A DNA stretch of 64,000 nt from Zhengella sedimenti (GTDB lineage: Bacteria; Pseudomonadota; Alphaproteobacteria; Rhizobiales; Rhizobiaceae): the NCBI RefSeq assembly GCF_046506625.1, contig NZ_JBKFFP010000005.1:124001-188000 (forward strand). The letters run 5' to 3'. This document shows positions 34,946-43,762 of this stretch, one piece after another; the first letter of the stretch is position 1, and each line of letters begins with the position of its first letter. A program made the position numbers and the translations under genes. The notes beneath the pieces were generated by a model. That model did no database searches. It saw nothing but the letters and a program-made list of their open reading frames with translations, and was not told where the DNA came from.

Positions 34946-36217
34946 CATCGAGAACCAGGTCATGGCGGCCAGCAGCAGCGGCTTGCGGAACATGCGTCCG
35001 CCGGGGAAGGGCGGAATCTTCAGGTCCCGGTAGTGGCGCAGCCGGTCCTCCTTGCCGGCCACGGCCTCCGCGTAGAGCCGGCCCGTATGGTTCGACAGCA
35101 GCACCCCATGGCCGGAAAACCCGCCGATGGAGGTGACGCCCAGCATCACGTCGCGCACGAAGGGCTTGCGCGGAATGGTGATGCCGACCGAGCCGCCCCA
35201 GGCATGGGTGATCTCGATGTCGCGCAAGGCCGGATAGATCTCCGCGATCTGCTTGCGCACATGGGTGGTGATGTCGTTGGGCTCTTCCGCCGTATAGGCC
35301 TCGCGTCCGCCGAACAGCAGCCGGCCGTCGCGTGACTTGCGGAAATAGCGCACCACGAAGCGCGAATCATCCACGCTTTCGCCGCCCGGAATGACGCTGC
35401 TATCGCCGCCGAGCGGCACAGTGGCGCCGATGAAGGAGCGGATCGGCATGATATGCGCGGCCGAGACCGGCTCCAGAGTCTCGCCATAGGCATTCGTGGC
35501 GACAAGGCAGCGTTCGGCGCGGATCGTTCCTTCCGGCGTCGTCACGGCCACCTTGCCGCCCTCGCGCGCGATGGAAAGCGCCGGCGTGTTTTCGTGGATC
35601 GACGCGCCGGACAGCGCCGCGACGCGCGCCGTGCCGAGAACCAGTTTGAGCGGATGGATGTGGCCGGTGGCCGTGTCGCGAATGCCGCCGTGATAGCGTG
35701 TCGAGCCAAGCCGCTCGGCGGTCTCCGCCTTGTCCATGAAGCGGACATGCGGATAGGCGAAACGCTCTGCCATGATGTCGGCATGGGCGCGGAAGGCATC
35801 GAGATAGCGCGGCTTGTGCACCACGGACATCTGGCCCGGCACGTATTCGATGTCGATCTGGTGCGTCCGGGCGAATTCGAGCAGATGCGTCTTGGCGTCC
35901 TCGGCGATGGCGAAGAGGGTGCGGGCCCGTTCCAGGCCGATCTCTGCCTCCAGTTCCTCCGCCCAGGCCCGCTGCCCCGTGCCCAGTTGCCCGCCATTGC
36001 GGCCCGACGCGCCGTCGCCCACGCGGTGGCCCTCGATCAGGATGCAGCCGATCCCGTCTTTCGCCAGTTGCGCTGCCGCCGAAAGCCCGGTGAAACCGCC
36101 GCCGATGACGATGACGTCCGTGGTGTGGTCGCCTTTCAGCGCCGGCCATTCCGTCCGCTCTCCGGCGGTCGCTTCATACCAGGACAGGCCGGGCGAGATT
36201 GCACTCGTATGGACCAT
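34931..36217 (-). CDS. puuB: FAD-dependent oxidoreductase, gamma-glutamylputrescine oxidase-like
   Basis: A 428-residue DAO-family flavoprotein. The FAD motif VIVIGGGFTGLSAAAQLA is at 35-52, followed by GASGRNGGQLG and the C-terminal GGFSGHGVLLSNHTGRL. These are the pattern of PuuB/OrdL oxidases, which convert gamma-glutamylputrescine to the aldehyde. It is 13 bp after a PuuA-like ligase. Its last codons (LDRI, stop) lie in the end of the 102-bp repeat array, so the gene's 3' end is the template or target of the duplication. Confidence 0.87.
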   Translation of the reverse strand: MVHTSAISPGLSWYEATAGERTEWPALKGDHTTDVIVIGGGFTGLSAAAQLAKDGIGCILIEGHRVGDGASGRNGGQLGTGQRAWAEELEAEIGLERARTLFAIAEDAKTHLLEFARTHQIDIEYVPGQMSVVHKPRYLDAFRAHADIMAERFAYPHVRFMDKAETAERLGSTRYHGGIRDTATGHIHPLKLVLGTARVAALSGASIHENTPALSIAREGGKVAVTTPEGTIRAERCLVATNAYGETLEPVSAAHIMPIRSFIGATVPLGGDSSVIPGGESVDDSRFVVRYFRKSRDGRLLFGGREAYTAEEPNDITTHVRKQIAEIYPALRDIEITHAWGGSVGITIPRKPFVRDVMLGVTSIGGFSGHGVLLSNHTGRLYAEAVAGKEDRLRHYRDLKIPPFPGGRMFRKPLLLAAMTWFSMLDRI

Positions 36218-36230
36218 GATGGCGTTCCGG

Positions 36231-37661
36231 TCAGACGTTGAGGAGCAGGAACTCGCGTTCCCAGGGGCTGATCACCTGCATGAAGGTCTCGAACTCGCCC
36301 CGCTTGATCGCCGCATAGGTACCCACGAACCCGGCGCCGAAAATCTCCGTCAGGGCCTCGTCGGCCTCGAACAGCGCCGTCGCCTCGATCAGCCCGCGCG
36401 GCAGTTCGATATCCGCCTCGTTGGCGGAATGGCCGGCCGGGTCCTTCGGCTCCAGCTTCTGCTTCATCCCGATCAGCCCGCAGGCGAGCGATGCGGCAAG
36501 CGCCAGATAGGGGTTGGCGTCGGAGGAGGGAATCCGGTTCTCCACGCGCCGGGCCGCCGGGTCGGAACGCGGAATGCGGAAGGCCGTGGTGCGGTTGTCA
36601 TAGCCCCATTCCACGTTCACCGGCGCCGTGACGCCCTTGGTGAGCCGCCGGTAGGAATTCACATAGGGCGCGAACATGACGAGTGCGTTCGGCACATGGC
36701 GCTGCATTCCGCCGATGAAATGCCGGAACGCCTCCGATTCCGATCCGTCCTCGTTGGTGAAGATGTTGCGCCCGGTCTTCTTCTCGATGATCGACTGGTG
36801 GATGTGCATGGCCGAGCCCGGCTGGCCCTGGATCGGCTTTGCCATGAAGGTGGCATACATGTCGTGCTTGAGCGCGGCTTCGCGCAGCGTCCGCTTGAAC
36901 ATGAACACCTGGTCGGCCAGTTCCACCGGATCGCCGTGGCGCAGGTTGATCTCGAGCTGGCCGGCGCCTTCCTCATGGATCAGCGTGTCGATCTCCAGCC
37001 CCTGGGCTTCCGAGAAATGGTAGATGTCGTCGATCAGCTCGTCGAACTCGTTGATGCCGGCGATGGAATAGCCCTGGCCGCCGCCGATCGGGCGTCCCGA
37101 ACGGCCAAGCGGCGGCGTCAGGGGATAGTCGGGGTCGGTGTTCTTGGAAACGAGGTAGAATTCGATCTCGGGTGCGACAACGGGTCTCAGGCCGAGCTTG
37201 TCATAGGCGCGGATGACGCGCTTGAGCACGTTGCGCGGCGTGAATTCCACTTCCCGCCCGTCCTGATGCACCATGTCGCAGATCACCTGCGCCGTCGGAT
37301 CGCTTTCCCACGGCACCACCGCCAGGGTGGAAAGGTCCGGCATGAGCTTCAGGTCGCCGTCGTCCTCCGGATAGCGAAAGCTGTCGCTTTCCTCCGGATA
37401 GTCGCCCGAGATCGTCGTCATGAACACCGCGGAGGGAAGCGCAAGCGAGGTGTTCGACGTGAATTTCTTGGACGGCATCATCTTGCCGCGGGCAACGCCG
37501 GCCTGGTCCGGCGTGATGCACTCGATATCCTCGATCCCCCGCCATTCGAGCCAGGCGTTGGCCTCTTTCCAGGATTTCACGCCGCGCAGGTTGCTGACGA
37601 ATTTCGGCGGTCGGGTCCGCCTTGCGGACGTTACGCGCACATCCCTTTTTTCGGAAGTCAT
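36231..37661 (-). CDS. puuA: Glutamine synthetase family protein, gamma-glutamylpolyamine synthetase-like
   Basis: A 476-residue GS-fold ligase. ECITPDQAGVARGKMMPSKK is the adapted beta-grasp segment, and PEIEFYLVSKN carries the catalytic metal ligands. GQLEINLRHGDP, MAKPIQGQPGSAMHIHQS and the arginine-rich ENRIPSSDANPYLALAA follow. The divergence from GlnA and the PuuB-like gene immediately downstream favour glutamylation of putrescine or another amine. A second family member lies at 41002. Confidence 0.87.
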   Translation of the reverse strand: MTSEKRDVRVTSARRTRPPKFVSNLRGVKSWKEANAWLEWRGIEDIECITPDQAGVARGKMMPSKKFTSNTSLALPSAVFMTTISGDYPEESDSFRYPEDDGDLKLMPDLSTLAVVPWESDPTAQVICDMVHQDGREVEFTPRNVLKRVIRAYDKLGLRPVVAPEIEFYLVSKNTDPDYPLTPPLGRSGRPIGGGQGYSIAGINEFDELIDDIYHFSEAQGLEIDTLIHEEGAGQLEINLRHGDPVELADQVFMFKRTLREAALKHDMYATFMAKPIQGQPGSAMHIHQSIIEKKTGRNIFTNEDGSESEAFRHFIGGMQRHVPNALVMFAPYVNSYRRLTKGVTAPVNVEWGYDNRTTAFRIPRSDPAARRVENRIPSSDANPYLALAASLACGLIGMKQKLEPKDPAGHSANEADIELPRGLIEATALFEADEALTEIFGAGFVGTYAAIKRGEFETFMQVISPWEREFLLLNV

Positions 37662-37728
37662 ACATCACCGGATCAGGTTGAGATGACCGACTATAGGAGA
37701 TGCGCGAAGTGAAAGGAAAGGGGGACGA

Positions 37729-38142
37729 TCAAACCTGTGGACCGGCAATCGTCAGGATGACCTTTTCCAGCTGGTCCGGAATGATCGGCTTTCGCAAGAT
37801 GATGTCCGCCTGGATGTCGTCAGGCTGTTCATCATTGCTGAACATGATGATCCTGGGCCTCGCCTTGCCGGTGAAGGCGCCGGAATAGCGCCGGCAAAGT
37901 TCGGACGCATCGCTGCATTCGAGAATGACAAGGGTCGGCATGCCCATGTCCTCGACGGACGCCATTGTCGAGGGCTCCATCGCACGGCATGTCTTGCCCA
38001 TCCTCTTGAGTGTCCCCTCGATGACGATGCGGCTGACGCGGTCGGCCGTGACGATGACGATGTCGTCCTTCGCCCTGGTTCCCGCACCGGAGACCCCGGT
38101 CTTGCCATGGCGGAGACCAAATTCGCGATTGTCCTGCTTCAT
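37729..38142 (-). CDS. Pseudo-receiver (degenerate response-regulator domain) protein
   Basis: A 137-residue single-domain protein. DIVIVTADRVSR is strand 1, where the usual acidic pair is reduced to a single Asp. LVILECSDAS is strand 3, where the phosphoacceptor Asp is replaced by Glu. PRIIMFSNDE is strand 4 with its Ser/Thr, and ADIILRKPI is strand 5 with the conserved Lys-Pro. No output domain is present. Phosphorylation is not expected, and Glu may mimic the active state. No clear ribosome-binding site precedes ATG 38142. It lies beside the PuuA-like gene on the same strand, with a 67-bp gap. Confidence 0.72.
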   Translation of the reverse strand: MKQDNREFGLRHGKTGVSGAGTRAKDDIVIVTADRVSRIVIEGTLKRMGKTCRAMEPSTMASVEDMGMPTLVILECSDASELCRRYSGAFTGKARPRIIMFSNDEQPDDIQADIILRKPIIPDQLEKVILTIAGPQV

Positions 38143-38254
38143 GGATGGTGCTTCGCTCGGTTCAACGTTGGCGTGTCCTATCGCCAGCGCATTAAACCAT
38201 GTTGTAGGGCACCGCCAGAATGCAATCTTAAATTTAACAAAATAGTGAACGCAA

Positions 38255-38285
38255 CAAGGCCGCACCCTGTGCGGGCACGGCCTTG
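38255..38285 (-). terminator. Hairpin downstream of the 38310 gene
   Basis: On the minus strand CAAGGCCG and CGGCCTTG pair, and inside them CCC and GGG pair around GCACA. The hairpin starts 24 bp after the small gene's stop. The bases after it (TTGCGTTCACTATTTTG) are only moderately U-rich, so termination may be partial. Confidence 0.55.
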
Positions 38286-38309
38286 CATGGGAATCCGCCG
38301 GCTTGCGGG

Positions 38310-38561
38310 TCAGTCGTTGGCAGCACCGGCATTGTTGGTCACGATCACCGGAATGAGCAGGTCGCCCCAGTTGCCGTTGCCGCAGTGATGGCGCGCCGAG
38401 CGAACCAGTTCCACCGACACGCCGGCCTCGACGGCCTTCATCACCGACTGGTTGAGGCGGTGCAGGTCGTTGGCCACCATGCGGATCACCGCCTGCTGGT
38501 CCATGTTCATGGCCGAAGCCTGTTCCTCGGCGCGTTCCTTGACTCGCGTTTTCGGTGCCAT
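38310..38561 (-). CDS. Small conserved-looking hypothetical protein
   Basis: An 83-residue protein starting at ATG 38561 (MAPKTRVKERAEEQAS), with AAGGAG 6 bases upstream. It has no signal or membrane segment. A charged helical N-terminal half (DQQAVIRMVANDLHRLNQSVMKAVEAG) is followed by SARHHCGNGNWGDLLIPVIV with a His-His-Cys motif. I do not recognise the family. The strong ribosome-binding site and following terminator support a real gene. Confidence 0.75.
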   Translation of the reverse strand: MAPKTRVKERAEEQASAMNMDQQAVIRMVANDLHRLNQSVMKAVEAGVSVELVRSARHHCGNGNWGDLLIPVIVTNNAGAAND

Positions 38562-38759
38562 CTGTCTCTCCTTGTCACCGGGCACCGGCCCGGTTGCGAT
38601 ATCGACGGCGCTTTGACAGGTCTTTCGGATTCATGCCGGACCGCCTGTCTGCGCCGCCTTCATGGTCAAGCTAGCGCTCGTATCCTCGATATGCGAGGGA
38701 AAACAGCCGTTTCGAGCGGTGAATCGGGTCAAGCTGTGGAGGCTTTGACGAGCCGGCCT

Positions 38760-38819
38760 TGTAAGCATGTAAATATTGTAAAATCCACAATGTGCCCCTA
38801 TTCTGTAAAGCGGTGTAAA
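38760..38819. promoter_or_regulatory. Array of five TGTAA direct repeats upstream of the ScfR-type regulator
   Basis: TGTAA begins at 38760, 38768, 38777, 38804 and 38814, four of them as TGTAAA. They form two clusters with 8-10 bp spacing, about one helical turn. The array ends 23 bp before the GTG start of the regulator and sits in an AT-rich patch. It is a good candidate autoregulatory operator. Confidence 0.5.
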
Positions 38820-38842
38820 TCAGCAAGGCATGGAGCGCCGCC

Positions 38843-40291
38843 GTGGCGGACCAGAAGATATTCGTCGGCCCGCGCATCCGCCGGATCCGCAACGCCAAGG
38901 GCCTGACCCAGACCGCGATGGCCGAGGCGCTCGGCATATCGCCATCCTATCTCAACCTCATCGAGCGCAACCAGCGCCCCCTCACCGTGCAGCTCATCCT
39001 GAAGCTGGCCTCGGTCTACAAGATCGACCCGGACGAGTTGCAGGGCGAGACCGGCGCGTCGCTTGCGGCATTGCGGGAGGTCTTCGCCGATCCGTTGCTC
39101 GTCGGCGAACTGCCCGGCGAGCAGGAACTGATGGAGATCGCGGAGGCCGCGCCGAATGTGTCCGCGGCCGTCGTGAAGCTTTACCGCGCCTATCGCGAGC
39201 AGGCCGAGCGGCTGACCGACCTGTCCGACCTGCTGGCCCGCGAGGGCCATGCGACCGCCTTGTCGGGCGCGCGCCTGCCGATCGACGAGGTGCACGAGGT
39301 CCTGGAGCCGCGGGCGAACCATTATCCCGTGCTGGAGGAGGAGGCGGAGGCCTTCACCGCCCTGTTGCAGCCCGGCGACGACCTGATGGGCGCCCTGAAG
39401 ACCTGGATGCGCGCGGAACTGGGGATCACGGTCCGCGTGCTGCCCGTCGCGACCATGCCCAACTGGCGCCGCCGTTTCGACCGCCATTCGCAGCGCCTGT
39501 TCCTGTCGGAACGCCTTTCACCCTTCGACCAGTTGCGCGAGGTGGCGATGGAGGCGGTGCTGCTGCGCATGAACGTCGCCATAGCGCGCGAGATCGAGGC
39601 GCTGAAACTGTCCACCGACGAGGCGCGCCGTCTCGCCCGCTTCGAGATGGCGCGCTATGCGGCCCATGCGCTGATGATGCCCTATCAGCCATTCCTGCAG
39701 GCCGCGCAGAAGGCCCGCTACGACATCGACGTGCTGCGCTCGCGCTTTGGCGTTTCCTTCGAGCAGGCGGCCAACCGCCTGACCATGCTGGGCCGGCAGG
39801 GCCAGGCCGGCATCCCCTTCTTCATGCTGGAGGTCGACAATGCCGGCCACCGCTTCCGCCGCGCCGGTGCCCAGGGGTTCCCCCAGCAGCGCTTCGGCGG
39901 CATGTGCCCCAAGCTCGCCATCCATGCCGCCTTCACCCAGCCCGGCCAGATCTTCGTCGAGGCCGTCGTCATGCCCGACGGCACCGAGTTCCTCACCGTG
40001 GCGCGCACGCTGGAGGGGCCGCAGGGGGCATTCGCCGAGCGCCCGCGCCGCACCGCCATCCTTCTGGGCTGCGACATCGCCTTCAAGGACGAGATCATCT
40101 ATGGCGGCGCGCTGCCCGGCGTGGTCCCGGGCGTCACGCCGAAGAACGGCCAGGTGCCCGCCACGCCGGTCGGGCCGGCATGCCGCCTGTGCGAACGCTC
40201 CGGCTGTCTGGCCAGGGCCGAGCCGCCGATCACCCGGCCGCTGGGCCTGGACGAGATGGTGACCGGCCTGTCCGCCTTCGACTTTCAGTGA
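38843..40291 (+). CDS. XRE-family / short-chain fatty-acyl regulator (ScfR/RamB type)
   Basis: A 482-residue cytosolic regulator. The N-terminal Cro/CI-type HTH (IRRIRNAKGLTQTAMAEALG, SPSYLNLIERNQRPL, about 10-60) is followed by an IrrE/ImmA-like region and a DUF2083-type C-domain. That C-domain ends in a cysteine motif, CRLCERSGCLAR. This order is that of ScfR/RamB regulators of acetate, propionate and glyoxylate metabolism. The GTG start has GGAG 7 bases before it. The upstream TGTAA array is a likely self-operator. The 3' end overlaps the convergent membrane gene by 7 bp. Confidence 0.87.
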   Translation: MADQKIFVGPRIRRIRNAKGLTQTAMAEALGISPSYLNLIERNQRPLTVQLILKLASVYKIDPDELQGETGASLAALREVFADPLLVGELPGEQELMEIAEAAPNVSAAVVKLYRAYREQAERLTDLSDLLAREGHATALSGARLPIDEVHEVLEPRANHYPVLEEEAEAFTALLQPGDDLMGALKTWMRAELGITVRVLPVATMPNWRRRFDRHSQRLFLSERLSPFDQLREVAMEAVLLRMNVAIAREIEALKLSTDEARRLARFEMARYAAHALMMPYQPFLQAAQKARYDIDVLRSRFGVSFEQAANRLTMLGRQGQAGIPFFMLEVDNAGHRFRRAGAQGFPQQRFGGMCPKLAIHAAFTQPGQIFVEAVVMPDGTEFLTVARTLEGPQGAFAERPRRTAILLGCDIAFKDEIIYGGALPGVVPGVTPKNGQVPATPVGPACRLCERSGCLARAEPPITRPLGLDEMVTGLSAFDFQ

Positions 40292-40869
40292 GTTGGGCGG
40301 CGCGGCGCAAGCATCCGTGCCGCTTCCATGGCAATCAGCAGGCCGGTGATACTCCAGAAGAGCCAGTCGCCACGGGCTTGAAGATACCAGTGCCACGCGC
40401 CGAAAGCCGCGGCCGGCCAGGTCAGCCGCTGCACGGGCTTCCAGCAGCGGTCGAGCCTTGCCCTGACCGAAGGCAAAGACGAGAGGGCAGGAGGCAGGAG
40501 CAGGACGAAGGCCGCCCAGCCGGTCCAGATGCTGGTCCAGGCCAGCCCCTGGATCACGTGGTCGAGCCGTCCGAGCGCCAGGACCGTCGCGGCCATGTGC
40601 AGCGCGGCGAAACCGAAGGCTGCAAGGCCCATGTCGCGGCGCATGGCGGCCAGCCCGGCAATGAACCGGTGGCCCGGAAGGAGGCTTTCCAGCGGCGCCA
40701 CCGCCAGTGTCGCCGCCATCAGCAGGGCCGCCGCCAGGCCGCTCGGCTCCAGCGTGTGCCGCCATTGCCAGCCGCCGGTCAGGACCCTGGCCACCAGCCA
40801 TGCGGCCCCGGCCAGGGCGGCGAACCGGAACAGGAAGCGGGCAGGGCGGGTGAACATCGGGGTCGCCAT
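40285..40869 (-). CDS. Ferric-reductase-like transmembrane protein (MsrQ/YedZ-like)
   Basis: A 194-residue membrane protein with about 5-6 hydrophobic segments. Histidines in transmembrane positions (FGFAALHMAATV, AFGAWHWYLQARGDW) are candidate haem ligands of the ferric_reduct/YedZ domain. W-rich helices (LFWSITGLLIAMEAARM) follow. No MsrP-type partner is nearby, so methionine-sulfoxide repair cannot be assumed. The ATG is at 40869. Confidence 0.72.
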   Translation of the reverse strand: MATPMFTRPARFLFRFAALAGAAWLVARVLTGGWQWRHTLEPSGLAAALLMAATLAVAPLESLLPGHRFIAGLAAMRRDMGLAAFGFAALHMAATVLALGRLDHVIQGLAWTSIWTGWAAFVLLLPPALSSLPSVRARLDRCWKPVQRLTWPAAAFGAWHWYLQARGDWLFWSITGLLIAMEAARMLAPRRPTH

Positions 40870-41001
40870 GCCCTGTCATTAGCGGCAGACGGCCTGCACA
40901 TACAGGTATTTCGACTTAGCTTAAATGACAGGGACCGAGTTGACATCCGGTCCGGCGCGCGGTCAGTCTTGTCCGTCTTCAACAATTGCGGGTAGCACAT
41001 C

Positions 41002-42447
41002 TTGGAACAAGGGGCATCTGCCGCCACGGCGGCCAATACGAACGGCAAGGGCATGGACGCCAAGGACATGGTACCCGACACCGGCACCCCCGATGGCTTC
41101 ATTTCCGCAGATCACAAGGCCGAATACGAGACGTTCGTCGCCACCCATCCGGATCTGGAGGCCGTCGAGTTCCTCATGGTCGATCCCAACGGCGTGATGC
41201 GCGGCAAATGGGCGCCCGCGGATGCGCTCAAGAAGGCCTTTCAGGAGGGCGTGAACTTTCCCATGTCGCTGCACGGGCTGGATGTCTGGGGCCGCGAGGT
41301 CGAGGAAACCGGCCTGCATATCGAGACAGGCGACCAGGACGGCTATTGCCGCGCCACGCGCGGTTCGCTGTCCATCGTTCCATGGGCCAAGCGCAAGACC
41401 GCCCAGGTCCTGTTGCAGACCTTCTCGCCCGAGGGTGAGCCCTTCATGGCCGATCCGCGCCAGGTGCTCAAGCACAAGGTGGCCGAGGCCAATGCGAGGG
41501 GCCTTTATCCCGTCGTTGCCTTCGAACTGGAGTTCTATCTCCTGGAGCCGGGTACGGACTGGGACGACGGCATGCCCGCACCGGTCGGCGCGATGGGCGG
41601 GCCGGACCGGCTTCGCATGTACGGCCTTGACGATCTGGCCGAGCACGCCGCGCTCTTCGACATGATCCGCGACGCCGCCGCCGATCAGAACCTGCCCATC
41701 GACACCATCATCAAGGAGGCCGCGCCCGGCCAGTTCGAGGTCAACCTGAAGCATCGCGGCGATGCGCTGCGCGCTGCCGACGACGTGATCAAGCTGCGCC
41801 GCATCGTCATGGGTTGCGCCCGCGCGCACGGGCTCCAGGCCACCTTCATGGCCAAGCCCTTCATCGAATATGCCGGCAACGGCATGCATGTTCACACCTC
41901 GGTGCTCGATGCGGCCGGCGTCAACATCTTCTCCGGCGAAGGCGGCCGCCAGCGTCTCGAATACGCGGTGACCGGCCTGCTCAAGACCATGCCCGAAGCC
42001 CTGCTGATGTTCATCAACACCTGGAACGGCTTCCGCCGCATCACGCCCGGCTCCTATGCGCCCACGCGCGCCGTCTGGGCGGAGAACAACCGCTCGGTCG
42101 CCGTGCGAATCCCGGTCTCCAACGAGTCCAACAGGCGCATCGAACACCGCATCGCGGGCGCCGACGCCAATCCCTATCTGGTCATGACGGCCATCATCCA
42201 GGCCATCATGGAGGGGCTGGAACAGCGGGTGCCGCCGCCGCCCCCGGTGGAGGGCAACGCCTATGACGAGGACGGTCTTTCGCTGCCCGACGACATGGAC
42301 GACGCGCTCCAGCTCATGGATCGCGGCGGTTTCGCCGAACGCGCCATGGGGCCCTTGCTCGCCAAGGTCTTCAAGGACCTGAAAAGGGCGGAAATCCTCG
42401 CCTTCTGGCAGGAGATCACGCCGCTGGAGCGCACCAGTTACCTGTGA
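41002..42447 (+). CDS. puuA: Second glutamine synthetase family protein, glutamylpolyamine synthetase-like
   Basis: GS-fold ligase of 481 residues from TTG 41002, or 464 from ATG 41053 (MDAKDMVPD). The TTG has only a weak GGG upstream, so the start is uncertain. LMVDPNGVMRGKW, VVAFELEFYLLEPG, GQFEVNLKHRGD, MAKPFIEYAGNGMHVHTS and EHRIAGADANPYLV are the PuuA-like landmarks. It differs clearly from the 36231 paralogue and is followed by a polyamine ABC transporter, so it probably glutamylates the imported amine. Confidence 0.87.
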   Translation: MEQGASAATAANTNGKGMDAKDMVPDTGTPDGFISADHKAEYETFVATHPDLEAVEFLMVDPNGVMRGKWAPADALKKAFQEGVNFPMSLHGLDVWGREVEETGLHIETGDQDGYCRATRGSLSIVPWAKRKTAQVLLQTFSPEGEPFMADPRQVLKHKVAEANARGLYPVVAFELEFYLLEPGTDWDDGMPAPVGAMGGPDRLRMYGLDDLAEHAALFDMIRDAAADQNLPIDTIIKEAAPGQFEVNLKHRGDALRAADDVIKLRRIVMGCARAHGLQATFMAKPFIEYAGNGMHVHTSVLDAAGVNIFSGEGGRQRLEYAVTGLLKTMPEALLMFINTWNGFRRITPGSYAPTRAVWAENNRSVAVRIPVSNESNRRIEHRIAGADANPYLVMTAIIQAIMEGLEQRVPPPPPVEGNAYDEDGLSLPDDMDDALQLMDRGGFAERAMGPLLAKVFKDLKRAEILAFWQEITPLERTSYL

Positions 42448-42565
42448 ACCGCAAACCGGAAAAACCGGCTTGAGCAAGGCGGGAAAGGCCAATAGGCTTT
42501 CTATCGGAACCGGCCGCAAAGCGCTCGCCACGAGAGCCGGAAGAACCTTCTGAGAGGAGAATGAG

Positions 42566-43666
42566 ATGACCCGATCCAAACTGTTCCTGACCGCCGTTTC
42601 GGCGCTCGCGCTCGGCCTGGCCGCCGGTGGCGCGGCCGCCCAGGAACGCGTGGTGAACGTCTACAACTGGTCCGACTATATCGATGAATCCATCCTTGAG
42701 GATTTCACCAAGGAAACCGGCATCAAGGTCGTCTACGACGTCTTCGATTCCAACGAGATCCTGGAAACCAAGCTGCTGGCCGGCGGCACCGGCTATGACG
42801 TGGTCGTGCCCACCGGCACCTTCCTGGCGCGCCAGATCCAGGCCGGTGTGTTCCAGAAGCTCGACAAGTCGAAACTGCCCAACCTGGAGAACATGTGGGA
42901 CAAGATCGCGCAGCGCACCGAGAAATACGATCCGGGCAACGACTACTCGATCAACTACATGTGGGGCACCACGGGCATCGGCTACAATGTCGCCAAGGTC
43001 AAGGAGGCCCTCGGCATCGAAACGATCGACAGCTGGGACGTGGTCTTCAATCCCGAGAAGATTTCCAAGCTCGCCGATTGCGGCGTCTACATGCTGGACG
43101 CCCCGGCCGAGATGATCCCGGCGGCGCTCAACTGGCTCGGCAAGGATCCCGATTCCAAGACCGCCGAGGACATCGAGGCAGCCCAGGCCGCGCTGGAGGC
43201 GATCCGTCCGTCCATCCGCAAGTTCCATTCGTCGGAATACATCAACGCGCTCGCCAATGGCGACATCTGCCTGGCCGTCGGCTGGTCGGGTGACGTCTTC
43301 CAGGCCCGCGACCGGGCCGCGGAGGCCGACCAGGGCGTCGAAGTCGCCTATTCGATCCCCAAGGAAGGCGCGCAGATGTGGTTCGACCAGATGGCGATCC
43401 CGGCCGATGCGCCGCACGTCGCCGAGGCACATGAGTTCCTGAACTACATCATGAAGCCCGAAGTCATCGCCAAGGCATCGAACTATGTCTTCTACGCCAA
43501 CGGCAACAAGGCCTCGCAGCAGTTCCTCGACGAGGAAGTGATCGGTGATCCGGCGGTCTACCCGGACGAGGCGACCACCGACAAGCTGTTCACCACGACG
43601 CCGCCCGATAACAAGGAACAGCGGCTGATGACCCGGGCCTGGACCCGCGTCGTGACCGGCCAGTAA
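42566..43666 (+). CDS. potF: Polyamine ABC transporter substrate-binding protein
   Basis: Periplasmic binding protein of 366 residues. A Sec signal peptide (KLFLTAVSALALGLAAGGAAAQ) ends near residue 26. The mature N-terminus VVNVYNWSDYIDESILEDF is the classic PotD/PotF start, with Trp-Ser-Asp-Tyr in the amine-binding cleft. AGAGGAGA precedes ATG 42566. The gene opens the potFGHI-like operon and is followed at once by a strong terminator-like hairpin. Confidence 0.94.
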   Translation: MTRSKLFLTAVSALALGLAAGGAAAQERVVNVYNWSDYIDESILEDFTKETGIKVVYDVFDSNEILETKLLAGGTGYDVVVPTGTFLARQIQAGVFQKLDKSKLPNLENMWDKIAQRTEKYDPGNDYSINYMWGTTGIGYNVAKVKEALGIETIDSWDVVFNPEKISKLADCGVYMLDAPAEMIPAALNWLGKDPDSKTAEDIEAAQAALEAIRPSIRKFHSSEYINALANGDICLAVGWSGDVFQARDRAAEADQGVEVAYSIPKEGAQMWFDQMAIPADAPHVAEAHEFLNYIMKPEVIAKASNYVFYANGNKASQQFLDEEVIGDPAVYPDEATTDKLFTTTPPDNKEQRLMTRAWTRVVTGQ

Positions 43667-43679
43667 CAGCGGACAACAG

Positions 43680-43710
43680 CCCCGGCGGATCAAGGTCCGC
43701 CGGGGTTTTT
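43680..43710 (+). terminator. Intrinsic terminator or attenuator between potF and potG
   Basis: CCCCGGCGGA (43680-43689) and TCCGCCGGGG (43696-43705) form a perfect 10-bp stem with a 6-base loop, followed by TTTTT. It lies 13 bp after the potF stop and 53 bp before potG. Partial read-through would give more binding protein than transporter. Confidence 0.85.
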
Positions 43711-43762
43711 GCAAGAACAGGCCAACAGCCATGAAGGCGGCGCTTCGCAGGGGGATGAGGGG

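Noticed and set aside
34515..35335. Repeat proteins of 34-residue units (for example ASESGSRFRVRTLPGKN) in two or more plus-strand frames
   Set aside because: Frames stay open only because the DNA unit is 102 bp. Several frames are open at once, there is no ribosome-binding site or start context, and they run antisense into the PuuB-like gene.
40923..41001. Sigma-70 promoter before the second PuuA-like gene (TTGACA at 40940)
   Set aside because: The -35 is perfect but nothing resembling a -10 lies 16-18 bp downstream, so the call would rest on one hexamer.
43709..43762. A longer potG start that adds 18 residues
   Set aside because: The extension begins within the terminator U-tract and is not like other PotG N-termini; ATG 43763 has a good ribosome-binding site.
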